Of a stretch of DNA of 64,000 nucleotides, positions 8,320 through 16,304 are shown in pieces. The first letter of the stretch is position 1. Each line of letters begins with the position of its first letter. A model generated the notes under the pieces. It saw nothing but the letters and a program-made list of their open reading frames with translations. It did not search any database and was not told where the DNA came from. Where the stretch lies: NCBI GenBank assembly GCA_030606215.1, contig JAUWGW010000005.1, forward strand, positions 15,913 through 79,912, read 5' to 3'. The DNA comes from a bacterium. GTDB taxonomy: Bacteria > NPL-UPA2 > JAUVJM01. The position numbers and the translations under genes are program-made.

Positions 8320-9498
8320 ATGCGCAAGAAAATTGAATCTGAGAGGATATTGCGTCTTCCACCGTATATGTTTGCAAAGATAAATGATGCAAGACTTAAA
8401 GCAAGGCGAAAAGGGGTGGATGTGATTGACCTCGGGATGGGAAATCCGGACCGCCCTCCTTCACCACACATAATTGAAAAACTCTGTCAGGTAGCGCATG
8501 ACCCAAAAGCGCATAGATACTCTGCTTCCAGGGGGATTCCTCATCTGCGTAAGGCTATTTGCAGATGGTATCAGAAACGATTTGATGTGAAGCTTGACCC
8601 TGAGAAGGAAGCTATAGTTACAATTGGGTCAAAAGAGGGGATATCGCATCTCGCACTCGCCGTTCTTAATAGAGGGGATATAGTTCTTGTTCAGGACCCA
8701 ACATATCCGGCTTATCTTTACAGTGTTGCAATTGCGGGGGGTGATGTTGCAAGTCTTCCCGTAACTGAAGAGAATAATTATATTCCGGATCTGGAAGGAG
8801 TCATTGGAAAGATATATCCAAAACCAAAGATACTAATTCTGAGTTATCCTCATAATCCTACGGCTCAGGTTGTAGATTTAGAATTTTTTGAAAGGGTGGT
8901 TCATTTTGCTAAGAAGGAAGATATTTTAATTGTCCATGACCTTGCCTATTCGGAGATATGTTTTGACGGCTACACCGCTCCAAGTTTTCTTCAGGTGAAA
9001 GGAGCTAAAAGTGTCGGGATTGAATTTTACAGCATGTCAAAAACTTACTCGATGGCTGGATGGAGAGTAGGGTTTGCTGTCGGAAATCGCAATATTATAC
9101 GGGCTCTTGAAAAAATAAAGGGGTATTATGACTACGGGATATTTACACCTATACAGGTAGCTTCAATCATTGCGCTTGACTCATCCCAGGATTGTGTTCG
9201 CGAGACCTGTGATATTTACAGGCGAAGAAGAGATGTTCTTGTAAGAGGGCTGAATAGAATCGGGTGGAAAGTTTCTTCTCCAAGGGCTACAATGTATCTC
9301 TGGGTTCCTATACCGGAGAAGTTTAAGAAAATGAAATCACTGAAGTTTGCATCGTTCCTTCTTGAGAAGGCAGAGGTAGCGGTTGCTCCGGGTATAGGTT
9401 TTGGAGCATATGGGGAAGGTTACCTCAGGTTTGCTCTTGTTGAAAATGAACACAGGCTCAGACAGGCAGTAAGGGGGATAAAGAAAGCGCTGCAATAA
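8320..9498 (+). CDS. Class I PLP aminotransferase (AlaC/DapL-like)
   Basis: A 392-residue fold-type I aminotransferase with GMGNPDRPPSPHI near residue 46, SYPHNPTAQV, and the PLP-lysine Lys241 in SMSKTYSMAGWRVGF. The overall pattern matches the alanine/LL-diaminopimelate aminotransferase group often encoded next to homoserine or threonine genes. It lies directly before thrC with no gap, suggesting a role in aspartate-family or alanine metabolism. Exact substrate cannot be read from sequence. Strong TAGGGGG ribosome site (8307-8313). Confidence 0.88.
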   Translation: MRKKIESERILRLPPYMFAKINDARLKARRKGVDVIDLGMGNPDRPPSPHIIEKLCQVAHDPKAHRYSASRGIPHLRKAICRWYQKRFDVKLDPEKEAIVTIGSKEGISHLALAVLNRGDIVLVQDPTYPAYLYSVAIAGGDVASLPVTEENNYIPDLEGVIGKIYPKPKILILSYPHNPTAQVVDLEFFERVVHFAKKEDILIVHDLAYSEICFDGYTAPSFLQVKGAKSVGIEFYSMSKTYSMAGWRVGFAVGNRNIIRALEKIKGYYDYGIFTPIQVASIIALDSSQDCVRETCDIYRRRRDVLVRGLNRIGWKVSSPRATMYLWVPIPEKFKKMKSLKFASFLLEKAEVAVAPGIGFGAYGEGYLRFALVENEHRLRQAVRGIKKALQ

Positions 9499-10566
9499 GT
9501 GTTTGTTACTACTATGGGTGTAATTGATAAATACAGGGAATATTTACCGGTAAGCGATAAGACTCCTGTTATCACTCTTCAGGAAGGTAACACTCCTCTT
9601 ATAAAGGCGGAGAATTTAGCAGGTGAAATCGGGATAGATTCAGAAATTTTCCTCAAATTTGAGGGGACGAATCCCACGGGTTCATTCAAGGATAGAGGTA
9701 TGACCGTAGCTGTTTCAAAGGCAAAGGAAAAGGGCGCAAAAGCGATAATGTGCGCTTCCACCGGTAATACTTCTGCTTCAGCGGCTGCCTATGCCGCTCG
9801 CGGCGGGCTTGATTGTTTTGTTCTGGTCCCTTCGGGTAATATTGCACTCGGCAAACTGTCTCAGGCTCTTATCTATGGTGCGAAAGTTATTGCAATTGAG
9901 GGAAACTTTGATGATGCTCTTACGCTTGTCAGAGAAATCACTTCTCGCTTCCCGATAGTTCTTGTTAATTCTCTTAATCCGGATAGGATAGAAGGTCAGA
10001 AAACTGGTGCATTTGAGATATGCGACGAGCTCGGTGATGTTCCCGAATACCATTTCATACCTGTGGGTAATGCGGGGAATATAACCGCTTACTGGAAAGG
10101 ATACACGGAATATAAAGCAGCCGGCAAAATAACCAGTCTGCCAAAGATGCTTGGTTTCCAGGCTGAGGGAGCCGCTCCAATTGTGCGCGGCTTTCCGATA
10201 AAAAATCCGGAGACTATTGCTACTGCTATAAGAATTGGGAATCCCGCAAGCTGGAAGAAAGCTGAAGCAGCGGCTCAGGAGTCAGGCGGGTTGATTGATT
10301 ATGTAAGCGATGAGGAGATACTGTCCGCTTACAGGAGCTTAGCTCATTTTGAAGGGATATTTGTAGAACCTGCTTCTGCGGCATCAGTTGCTGGAGTTGT
10401 TAAGTTGAATAAAAAAGGTTACTTTGGAAATGGCAAAAAGCGTATTGTATGCGTCCTCACGGGGCATGGACTAAAAGACCCTGACAGGGCTGTGAAGATA
10501 GTTGGTGAACCTGCTGCAATCCCTGCAACAATGGAAGCAGTCCTTGAAGCAATGGGCATGTCATAA
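9499..10566 (+). CDS. thrC: Threonine synthase
   Basis: A roughly 350-residue PLP enzyme that converts O-phosphohomoserine to threonine. The early motif [10 protein letters not shown] and QEGNTPLI mark the short bacterial/archaeal ThrC class; the PLP-lysine is Lys64 in [11 protein letters not shown], and [17 protein letters not shown] is the phosphate loop. The start is GTG 9499 (directly after the preceding stop) or ATG 9514; neither has a good ribosome site, so coupling is likely. The gene's pathway partners apgM and lysC lie 3.3 kb further on, beyond an accessory island. Confidence 0.94.
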   Translation: MFVTTMGVIDKYREYLPVSDKTPVITLQEGNTPLIKAENLAGEIGIDSEIFLKFEGTNPTGSFKDRGMTVAVSKAKEKGAKAIMCASTGNTSASAAAYAARGGLDCFVLVPSGNIALGKLSQALIYGAKVIAIEGNFDDALTLVREITSRFPIVLVNSLNPDRIEGQKTGAFEICDELGDVPEYHFIPVGNAGNITAYWKGYTEYKAAGKITSLPKMLGFQAEGAAPIVRGFPIKNPETIATAIRIGNPASWKKAEAAAQESGGLIDYVSDEEILSAYRSLAHFEGIFVEPASAASVAGVVKLNKKGYFGNGKKRIVCVLTGHGLKDPDRAVKIVGEPAAIPATMEAVLEAMGMS

Positions 10567-10628
10567 AAACAACGGATTTATATTGATATCTCTTCTTATT
10601 AAGACATTTTCAAATTTGTAATAAAGAC

Positions 10629-10664
10629 TTGACATATATATGCTGTTATGTTAGTATTACTAAC
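10629..10664 (+). promoter_or_regulatory. Promoter and palindromic operator of the RHH/PIN pair
   Basis: TTGACA (10629-10634), 17-base spacer and a weak -10 TAGTAT (10652-10657). A perfect 15-base palindrome GTTAGTATTACTAAC (10650-10664) covers the -10 and start point, as expected for autorepression by the RHH antitoxin. Confidence 0.65.
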
Positions 10665-10675
10665 GGTGGATGAAA

Positions 10676-10906
10676 ATGAACGTTAAAACCCAGAATAAAA
10701 GAACGACACTGTACTTAAAAAATATGGAAGTTGGGTACTTAAAGAAGGTGAGCTCAACTGAGGGCAAGTCAATGTCAGAATATATCCGGGAGCTGATAAA
10801 GAAAGATATGGGAAGAAGAGATAAATATACTTTGGGGGATTTAAAGAACCTGGTTTTTGCAAAAGATAAACATCCCGGGAAAGTAGACGAAATAATCTAT
10901 GAGTGA
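10676..10906 (+). CDS. Ribbon-helix-helix antitoxin of a VapBC-like pair
   Basis: A 76-residue protein with RTTLYLKNMEVGYLKKVS followed by SMSEYIRELIKKDM, the strand-helix-helix of MetJ/CopG repressors, and a charged tail for toxin binding. ATG 10676 sits at the right distance from GGTGG (10665-10669); ATG 10670 directly touches that site and is less likely. It should repress its own promoter through the palindrome at 10650-10664. It overlaps the PIN toxin by eight bases. Confidence 0.8.
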   Translation: MNVKTQNKRTTLYLKNMEVGYLKKVSSTEGKSMSEYIRELIKKDMGRRDKYTLGDLKNLVFAKDKHPGKVDEIIYE

Positions 10907-11294
10907 TGCTTTATTTGTAGATACTGATGCTTTTTTAGCATATTTCTCTTCAAAAGATCCTCACCACGAGAAAGCACGAAGTATAATAGACCAGGCAAAG
11001 GGGATCATAATTACCGATTACATTTATGACGAGATATTAACACTTGCCAGGAAAAGGTTAGGGATAAACCCTTCAATAGCAATCATGCGTCATATAAAAC
11101 ACAACAAGGACATTGAGATGATAGTAGTTACAGAAAAAGACAAAACCACGGCAGAGAAGGTCTTTGAAAAGTACGCAGACAAAGATTTCAGTTTTACCGA
11201 TTGCACTACTTTTGCGGTAATACAACGCCTTGGGATTAAAAATATACTCAGTTTTGATAAACATTTTCAGCAATATGGCATAGCTGTTTTATGA
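10899..11294 (+). CDS. PIN-domain ribonuclease toxin (VapC-like)
   Basis: A 131-residue PIN domain with the four acidic metal ligands visible: Asp8 (LFVDTDAF), Glu45 (YDEILT), Asp101 (SFTDCTTFAVI) and Asp120 (LSFDKHF). PIN toxins cleave tRNA, rRNA or mRNA. It overlaps the RHH antitoxin gene, forming a two-gene TA unit. The target cannot be deduced. Confidence 0.88.
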   Translation: MSDALFVDTDAFLAYFSSKDPHHEKARSIIDQAKGIIITDYIYDEILTLARKRLGINPSIAIMRHIKHNKDIEMIVVTEKDKTTAEKVFEKYADKDFSFTDCTTFAVIQRLGIKNILSFDKHFQQYGIAVL

Positions 11295-11339
11295 AAACAC
11301 AAAAACAGTCTTGAACAATAGATAAATGGAGGTTTTAAT

Positions 11340-11672
11340 ATGACAGCCGACGACAGTATCAAAGCACTAATTACAACTCTAGTGGAAAAGATTAAAACTG
11401 CTTATCATCCAGAAAAGATCATTCTCTTTGGTTCTTATGCTTATGGTACACCCAGTGAGGATAGCGATATTGATCTTCTGATCATCAAGGATACTCCTGA
11501 TAGACCTATTGACCGAAGAGTTGTTGTAAGAAAGATTATTTCTGATCCCGGGCGGCGTGTTCCTTTTGAACTTATTGTGCTGACTCCAGAAGAAGTCCAG
11601 AATCGTCTTAAGATTGGCGATCAGTTCCTACAGGAAATAGTTGAAAATGGCGAGGTGCTGTATGCAGTCTGA
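11340..11672 (+). CDS. MNT-type nucleotidyltransferase
   Basis: A 110-residue minimal nucleotidyltransferase with the GSx10DxD motif: Gly31-Ser32 to Asp43-x-Asp45 in ILFGSYAYGTPSEDSDIDLL. In MNT/HEPN pairs this protein is the antitoxin and can inactivate the HEPN ribonuclease by AMP addition. GGAGG precedes the ATG by seven bases. It overlaps the HEPN gene by 11 bases. Confidence 0.87.
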   Translation: MTADDSIKALITTLVEKIKTAYHPEKIILFGSYAYGTPSEDSDIDLLIIKDTPDRPIDRRVVVRKIISDPGRRVPFELIVLTPEEVQNRLKIGDQFLQEIVENGEVLYAV

Positions 11673-12051
11673 AGAATCTCAGTATCCAGAAGACTGGTTT
11701 AGGATAGGGGACAAGGAATTAAAGAGGGCGAAAAACCTATTTGATTTAAATGATCTGGAGGGTGCAGGTTTTAATGTCCAACAGGCGGTTGAAAAATATC
11801 TTAAAGGTTATCTTCTCTCTAAAGGATGGAAGCTCCGGAAGACTCATGATTTGGAACCTCTTCTGAACGAGGCTATTTCCCATGATCCCTCTTTTGGGGA
11901 ATTTAGGTCTACTTGCTTGAAGATGACAGAGTATTATGTGGAAGAGAGATACCCATTAACTGTTGTTTCAAAACTAACAGAAGAAGAACTAAGGGAGTCC
12001 CTGAGTACTGCTGAAGAACTTATTAATAAAATTAGGGAATTAGTTGAATAA
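11662..12051 (+). CDS. HEPN-domain protein partnering the nucleotidyltransferase
   Basis: A 129-residue all-helical HEPN protein: DWFRIGDKELKRAKNLF, then NVQQAVEKYLKGYLL and LRKTHDLEPLL. The His-containing motif here is R-x2-H (RKTH), not the R-x4-6-H of catalytic HEPN toxins, so RNase activity is uncertain; this subgroup resembles HEPN domains fused to kanamycin-type nucleotidyltransferases. ATG 11662 is favoured over the upstream alternative at 11641 because GGCGAGGTG precedes it and homologues start near QYPEDWF. Confidence 0.83.
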   Translation: MQSEESQYPEDWFRIGDKELKRAKNLFDLNDLEGAGFNVQQAVEKYLKGYLLSKGWKLRKTHDLEPLLNEAISHDPSFGEFRSTCLKMTEYYVEERYPLTVVSKLTEEELRESLSTAEELINKIRELVE

Positions 12052-12064
12052 GGGGAGTTTATCA

Positions 12065-12093
12065 ATTTCGCCTCTGGACCACAAAGGCGAAAT
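12065..12093. repeat. Inverted repeat before the HicB-like gene
   Basis: ATTTCGCCT (12065-12073) and AGGCGAAAT (12085-12093) form a perfect 9-bp stem with an 11-base loop. There is no U-tract, so an operator or a processing hairpin is more likely than a terminator. Confidence 0.5.
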
Positions 12094-12111
12094 AGAGGGA
12101 AGATATAAACC

Positions 12112-12339
12112 ATGAGGTTAATAGTGACATTAGAGAGGGATGAGGATGGGATGTTAGTTGCGGAATGTCCTGCCATTCCTGGATGTGTCAGCCAAGGGAA
12201 AACTGAGCAGGAAGCGATAGAGAATATTAGGGATGCAATTGAGCAGTGTCTCGAGGTGCGCGCAGAACATGGGATGCCGCTTACTGTTGCAACGCGAGAA
12301 GTTGAGAACTCTAATTGCACGTGCTGGCTTGACTGTTGA
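12112..12339 (+). CDS. HicB-like antitoxin, probably with a frameshifted end
   Basis: A 75-residue protein with the HicB/UPF0150 half-barrel: LIVTLERDEDGMLVAECPAIPGC, then SQGKTEQEAIENIRDAIEQCLE, seen over residues 3-48. After about residue 60 the family resemblance stops (REVENSNCTCWLDC). The +1 frame continues sensibly as EKLRTLIARAGLTVEEFLNAGKK to TAG 12365-12367, so a one-base indel near 12290-12300 is likely. No HicA toxin follows; the next 150 bases contain a recombinase relic. It may be an orphan or decaying antitoxin. Confidence 0.6.
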   Translation: MRLIVTLERDEDGMLVAECPAIPGCVSQGKTEQEAIENIRDAIEQCLEVRAEHGMPLTVATREVENSNCTCWLDC

Positions 12340-12426
12340 AGAGTTCTTAAATGCAGGGAAGAAGTAGAGACGAAAAGCAAGAATCCAGGGAAGTTAAGTA
12401 TCCCCCAAAAAGGCTTTCTTCTTGAC

Positions 12427-12525
12427 CTTACCAAAATACGGAGGATGCAACAGTTGGTCAAGAAATACGCTAAAATATCCAATTTAGAGGCTTCCCCGCA
12501 CACTTTGAGACATACCTGTAGTTGA
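12427..12525 (+). pseudogene. C-terminal fragment of a tyrosine recombinase (Xer/phage integrase type)
   Basis: One frame reads LTKIRRMQQLVKKYAKISNL and then EASPHTLRHTCS before TGA 12523-12525. PHTLRHT is box II of tyrosine recombinases (H-x2-R-H), and the helix before it matches XerC/D-like proteins. The upstream catalytic Arg region, the rest of the C-terminus and the Tyr nucleophile are absent, so this is a relic. It sits inside the TA island that separates thrC from apgM and may be a trace of how the island arrived. Confidence 0.65.
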
Positions 12526-12559
12526 AAGAGGAATTTTTGAAGTTATATAAAACCATTCA

Positions 12560-13666
12560 CTAATTTTCACATCGTCGATTTTTTAATATCCATTCTTTCC
12601 AAAATGGATCTTCTATTCTAATTTTCTCCCCACTCTTTTTTGCTAATGTTCCCAAGACTATTAATTTGCTTACCACGCTGCCAGAAGTGCTAGCTGACTT
12701 GATCCCGTATTTTCTTATAAATTCTTGTGAAGTGGGATTATAATTACCGGAAGCAATACCTATAATGACTTTTCGTTCGGTATTGGTTAAGCTGTTCCAC
12801 CATCTCGAGTAATCTGCATGATGCTCTGTTGTAATTTGGTCAACAGCCTTATTTATTATCCCCTTTGTTAGAGTCTTCTTCTCGCTCAATATGTAGATTT
12901 CATGACACAATTGCTGGGTGTAATAGGGATGACAATCAGTAAATTTCAGAATGTCTTTTACAATTTCACGAGCATCTATTTTTTGTGAGGAAAATCTTTT
13001 TATGACAAAATCTGAAAATTCAGCATCGGGTATCTTGTGTAAGCTAATATGGCGGCCAAATTTATAGAAAGGATTCTTTTTGTTCTGGAATATTTCCCGG
13101 ATCATGCTTTCTTGACTTCCGATAAAGACATATGTTATGTTTTGGTGGTATTGAAATATCCCGCGCATTTTTCGTTCAAGCATAGGAGATATCCTGCGTA
13201 TCTCTTGAAATTCATCAAAGACAATTACGATTTCTTTTTTAATGTTTTTAGCAATTGTCTCAGGAAGTTGGAAGCTGTCTAAAAGGAGTGTTGAGATGTT
13301 TCTCCTCTCTGTACTAAAAGATACTGAGATTTCATTCGTTTTTGGCTGAATCTGAATATAGGGCTGTATCTTTAGACTCTTTAGGTAATTTTTTATTTTT
13401 TCAAACTTACTTAACGATAAGGCATTTCTAACATAGTAATTAGCCAAATCTACTTCGTCCGCAATCAACTCCATGTTAATCCTGAACCATTTCATCCCGC
13501 TGGCTTTCATTGCTTCATTCACAAGGCTGCTTTTACCGTAGCGGCGTGGACTCATAAGCACTATGTGTTGGCCTGCCTTTACCTCAGAGACTATCTCTTT
13601 TATTTCATTCTCTCGATTAGTGAAGTATTCTCCTGTTACTACATTACCAAATCTAAAGGGATTCAT
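12560..13666 (-). CDS. Archaeal-type AAA+ ATPase (ATPase_2 family)
   Basis: A 368-residue predicted ATPase of the group common in archaea and candidate phyla. Walker A is SPRRYGKSS (about 39-47), Walker B is IVIVFDEFQEI (about 146-156), followed by the sensor-like VFIGSQESMIREIF. A C-terminal winged-helix region (TNTERKVIIGIASGN, then TSGSVVSKLIVLGTL) suggests DNA or partner binding. ATG 13666 is chosen because GGAGG lies seven bases upstream. Encoded against its neighbours in the accessory island. The function of the family is unknown; links to mobile DNA or TA systems are only contextual. Confidence 0.85.
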   Translation of the reverse strand: MNPFRFGNVVTGEYFTNRENEIKEIVSEVKAGQHIVLMSPRRYGKSSLVNEAMKASGMKWFRINMELIADEVDLANYYVRNALSLSKFEKIKNYLKSLKIQPYIQIQPKTNEISVSFSTERRNISTLLLDSFQLPETIAKNIKKEIVIVFDEFQEIRRISPMLERKMRGIFQYHQNITYVFIGSQESMIREIFQNKKNPFYKFGRHISLHKIPDAEFSDFVIKRFSSQKIDAREIVKDILKFTDCHPYYTQQLCHEIYILSEKKTLTKGIINKAVDQITTEHHADYSRWWNSLTNTERKVIIGIASGNYNPTSQEFIRKYGIKSASTSGSVVSKLIVLGTLAKKSGEKIRIEDPFWKEWILKNRRCEN

Positions 13667-13693
13667 CACAAACCTCCAATTTTGTCATTACGG

Positions 13694-13742
13694 TATTTTT
13701 CGTTACGAAAAATATCGTAACATATATTGCCAAGTTTGTCAA
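13694..13742 (-). promoter_or_regulatory. Promoter with overlapping palindromes for the ATPase gene
   Basis: On the minus strand TTGACA (13742-13737), 17-base spacer and TACGAT. A 21-base palindrome with arms TATTTTTCG/CGAAAAATA (13694-13714) and a second pair GTTACGA/TCGTAAC (13702-13708, 13715-13721) cover the start region, pointing to autoregulation through the protein's winged-helix end or another repressor. Confidence 0.55.
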
Positions 13743-13854
13743 TCCGTTTGCCTAAAATAAATTTTTCTTGCCTTGGGAGGGGATTATTGGTAGGATTAAA
13801 CAGTTGTGGTTTAATCGTGTATTTCCTTTCAAGTATTGGTCGGAGTCCAAGGTT

Positions 13855-15069
13855 ATGAAATATGCATTGCTTATTGGTGATGGGATGGCTGATAGACCGC
13901 TGAGTTTGCTTGGCGGCAGAACCCCGCTTCAGGTAGCAAGCACGCCAAATATGGACGAAATTGCATCTCATGGTGTGCTTGGATTAATTAAAACAGTTTC
14001 AAAGAGAACAGGGAAAAGCAGCGATGTAGCAATTCTATCTATACTCGGGTATGCCCCTTCTAAATATTACACAGGACGCGGACCGCTTGAGGCGGCAAGC
14101 ATGGGAATACATCTTAAAGAAGGGCAGGTTGCATTCCGATGTAATCTTGTCACGGTAGATGAAGGGTGTCTGGTTGACTATAGTGCGGGTCATATTTCTA
14201 CAGAGGAAGCAAAGGTCCTGATAAAGTTCCTGAACAAGAAATTGAGGTGGAGCGGAATAAAATTTCATGCAGGGGTGAGTTACAGGCATTTAGCTATTGT
14301 TGACTACTCAGAGGGAAGATTTTCCGGGTTTGATCCCGAATCCTTGAAGTGTAAAGCTCCGCATGATGTCATAAATCAGCCGCTTGAGAAAATTCTGCCG
14401 AGGGGGAGAGGAAGTAATATTTTTAAAGAGTTGGCGTATGAATCAAGGAGATTACTTGATGAACATGAGATTAATGTGGTGAGGAGAGAGCTTGGGGAAA
14501 ATCCGGCGAATATGATATGGTTATGGGGACAGGGCAAAGAGCCTCGGTTACCTGCTTTCAGTATGAGCGGGGCGGTAATTTCGGCGGTAGATGTGGTTAA
14601 AGGTATCGGTCATTCTATCGGGCTCTCGGTGGTGAATGTGCCGGGGGCAACTGGTTATTTTGATACAGACTACAATGCAAAGGCTGAATACGCTATTAAT
14701 GCATTGAAAGAATATGACTTTGTTCTGGTTCATGTTGAGTCACCTGATGAAGCAGGTCATATAGGAGATGTGCGTGCAAAGATTTCGGCTATTGAGAATT
14801 TTGATAGCAAAGTTGTTGGCCCTGTTTTATCATATGTAAAGGGACAGGCGAATTATAGAGCCTGCGTTCTCCCTGACCACGCAACGCCTGTTGAGTTGAG
14901 GACGCATGTGGATGATATGGTTCCTTTTGCTATCTGTGGCAAGGGTATAGTTAGAAGGTCAGGGTTAACATTTGATGAGGTGTCAGCAAAAGAAAGCGGT
15001 ATTAGAATTCCTTCAGGACATAAATTAATGGGACATTTTCTTGAAGGAGATTTTAGCGGATGGCTGTAA
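13855..15069 (+). CDS. apgM: ApgM-type phosphoglycerate mutase homologue, possible homoserine kinase
   Basis: A 404-residue member of the alkaline-phosphatase superfamily, archaeal cofactor-independent phosphoglycerate mutase type: MKYALLIGDGMADRP start, TPNMDEIASHGVLG, GKSSDVAILSILGYAP with the predicted nucleophile serine, HVESPDEAGH and PDHATPVE metal ligands. The open frame reaches back to 13768, but ATG 13855 matches the family start. It overlaps lysC by 10 bases and follows thrC in pathway order once the island is removed. A homologue in this setting has been proposed to act as homoserine kinase in bacteria without ThrB. A true mutase in glycolysis is the alternative. Confidence 0.85.
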   Translation: MKYALLIGDGMADRPLSLLGGRTPLQVASTPNMDEIASHGVLGLIKTVSKRTGKSSDVAILSILGYAPSKYYTGRGPLEAASMGIHLKEGQVAFRCNLVTVDEGCLVDYSAGHISTEEAKVLIKFLNKKLRWSGIKFHAGVSYRHLAIVDYSEGRFSGFDPESLKCKAPHDVINQPLEKILPRGRGSNIFKELAYESRRLLDEHEINVVRRELGENPANMIWLWGQGKEPRLPAFSMSGAVISAVDVVKGIGHSIGLSVVNVPGATGYFDTDYNAKAEYAINALKEYDFVLVHVESPDEAGHIGDVRAKISAIENFDSKVVGPVLSYVKGQANYRACVLPDHATPVELRTHVDDMVPFAICGKGIVRRSGLTFDEVSAKESGIRIPSGHKLMGHFLEGDFSGWL

Positions 15070-16304
15070 TTGTTCAAAAATATGGCGGGAGTTCTGTTAG
15101 CAGCCCCGAAAGAATAAGAACTGTCGCAAGGCGCGTTATTGAGGCAAGGAAAGTGGGTTATGATACTGTCGTTGTGGTATCTGCTATTGGCGGCACTACT
15201 GACGAGCTGGTAAAACTTGCATACCAGGTTACAGATTCTCCTTCAGAGCGTGAGATAGACGTTCTCATCTCTACCGGCGAGCAGGTTTCGGTTGCGCTTC
15301 TTGCAATGGCTGTTCACTCTCTCGGGTATGAGGCAATATCTTTCACAGGGTCACAAACTGGAATTGTTACAGATAGCGCTCATACACGAGCGAGAATTAT
15401 GAAGATAGAGCCGGAAAAGATCAAAAATGAATTATCTCTCGGCAAGATTGTTATTGTTGCGGGATTCCAGGGGACAACACAAGACTCTGAAATCACAACT
15501 CTCGGGAGAGGTGCTTCAGACCTTACAGCAATTGCTCTCGGCGCGGTTCTTAAGGCGGAGGTAGTTGAAATTTACACTGATGTTGATGGAGTCTATACAG
15601 CAGACCCTAAAGTTGCAAAAGATGCTCGTAAACTTCCTGTTATTTCATACGATGAGATGCTTGAGATGGCAAGTCTCGGTGCGCAGGTTATGCAATCGCG
15701 GGCTGTAGAGTTTGCAAAAAAATTTAATGTGCCTGTCCATGTCAGGTCAAGTTTTTCTAAGGATGCGGGGACTCTAATCAGGGAGGAGGCAAAGTCCATG
15801 GAAAAAATTGTAGTGCGGGGAGTGACAGCAAACAAAAGTGAGGCGAAAGTCAGTTTGCTTGGAGTTCCAGACCGTCCGGGTATTGCGGCTCTCATTTTTA
15901 AGCGGTTAGCAGATGATGATATCAATATTGATATGATTGTTCAGAATGTTAGTGAAGTAGGAAAGTCTGATATATCGTTCACTATAGAGGGAAGCGACCT
16001 TAAGAGAACAGTTGCAGTTGCTGAAAAGGTCGCAAAAGATATTGGCGCAAGGGAAGTGAGTTCGGATGAAAACATTGCGAAAGTGTCAATAGTTGGGCTT
16101 GGTATGCGAAGCCACTCTGGAATAGCGGCAAAAATGTTTTCTGCACTTGCTGGTGAAAATATTAATATTGAAATGATAAGCACATCAGAAATCAAGATAT
16201 CCTGTATCATAAGAAAAAAGTTGGCTGATAAAGCTGTAAAGGCACTACATGCCAAGTTTGGATTGGGGAAACAAAGGAAAGCAAGGAGAAAAAAGAAAAA
16301 ATGA
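15060..16304 (+). CDS. lysC: Aspartate kinase
   Basis: A 414-residue enzyme starting the lysine/threonine/methionine pathway. KYGGSSV (7-13) is the catalytic lysine motif, [11 protein letters not shown] and [13 protein letters not shown] are substrate loops, and [11 protein letters not shown] is the nucleotide site. Two ACT domains (about 265-400) give feedback control, e.g. [18 protein letters not shown] and [16 protein letters not shown]. The very basic tail RKARRKKKK is unusual. It overlaps apgM upstream and cimA downstream (ATGA). Confidence 0.96.
   Translation: MAVIVQKYGGSSVSSPERIRTVARRVIEARKVGYDTVVVVSAIGGTTDELVKLAYQVTDSPSEREIDVLISTGEQVSVALLAMAVHSLGYEAISFTGSQTGIVTDSAHTRARIMKIEPEKIKNELSLGKIVIVAGFQGTTQDSEITTLGRGASDLTAIALGAVLKAEVVEIYTDVDGVYTADPKVAKDARKLPVISYDEMLEMASLGAQVMQSRAVEFAKKFNVPVHVRSSFSKDAGTLIREEAKSMEKIVVRGVTANKSEAKVSLLGVPDRPGIAALIFKRLADDDINIDMIVQNVSEVGKSDISFTIEGSDLKRTVAVAEKVAKDIGAREVSSDENIAKVSIVGLGMRSHSGIAAKMFSALAGENINIEMISTSEIKISCIIRKKLADKAVKALHAKFGLGKQRKARRKKKK

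Noticed and set aside
11934-12503. 189-residue minus-strand frame
   Set aside because: Shadow across the HEPN gene, HicB-like gene and recombinase relic, all better supported on the + strand.
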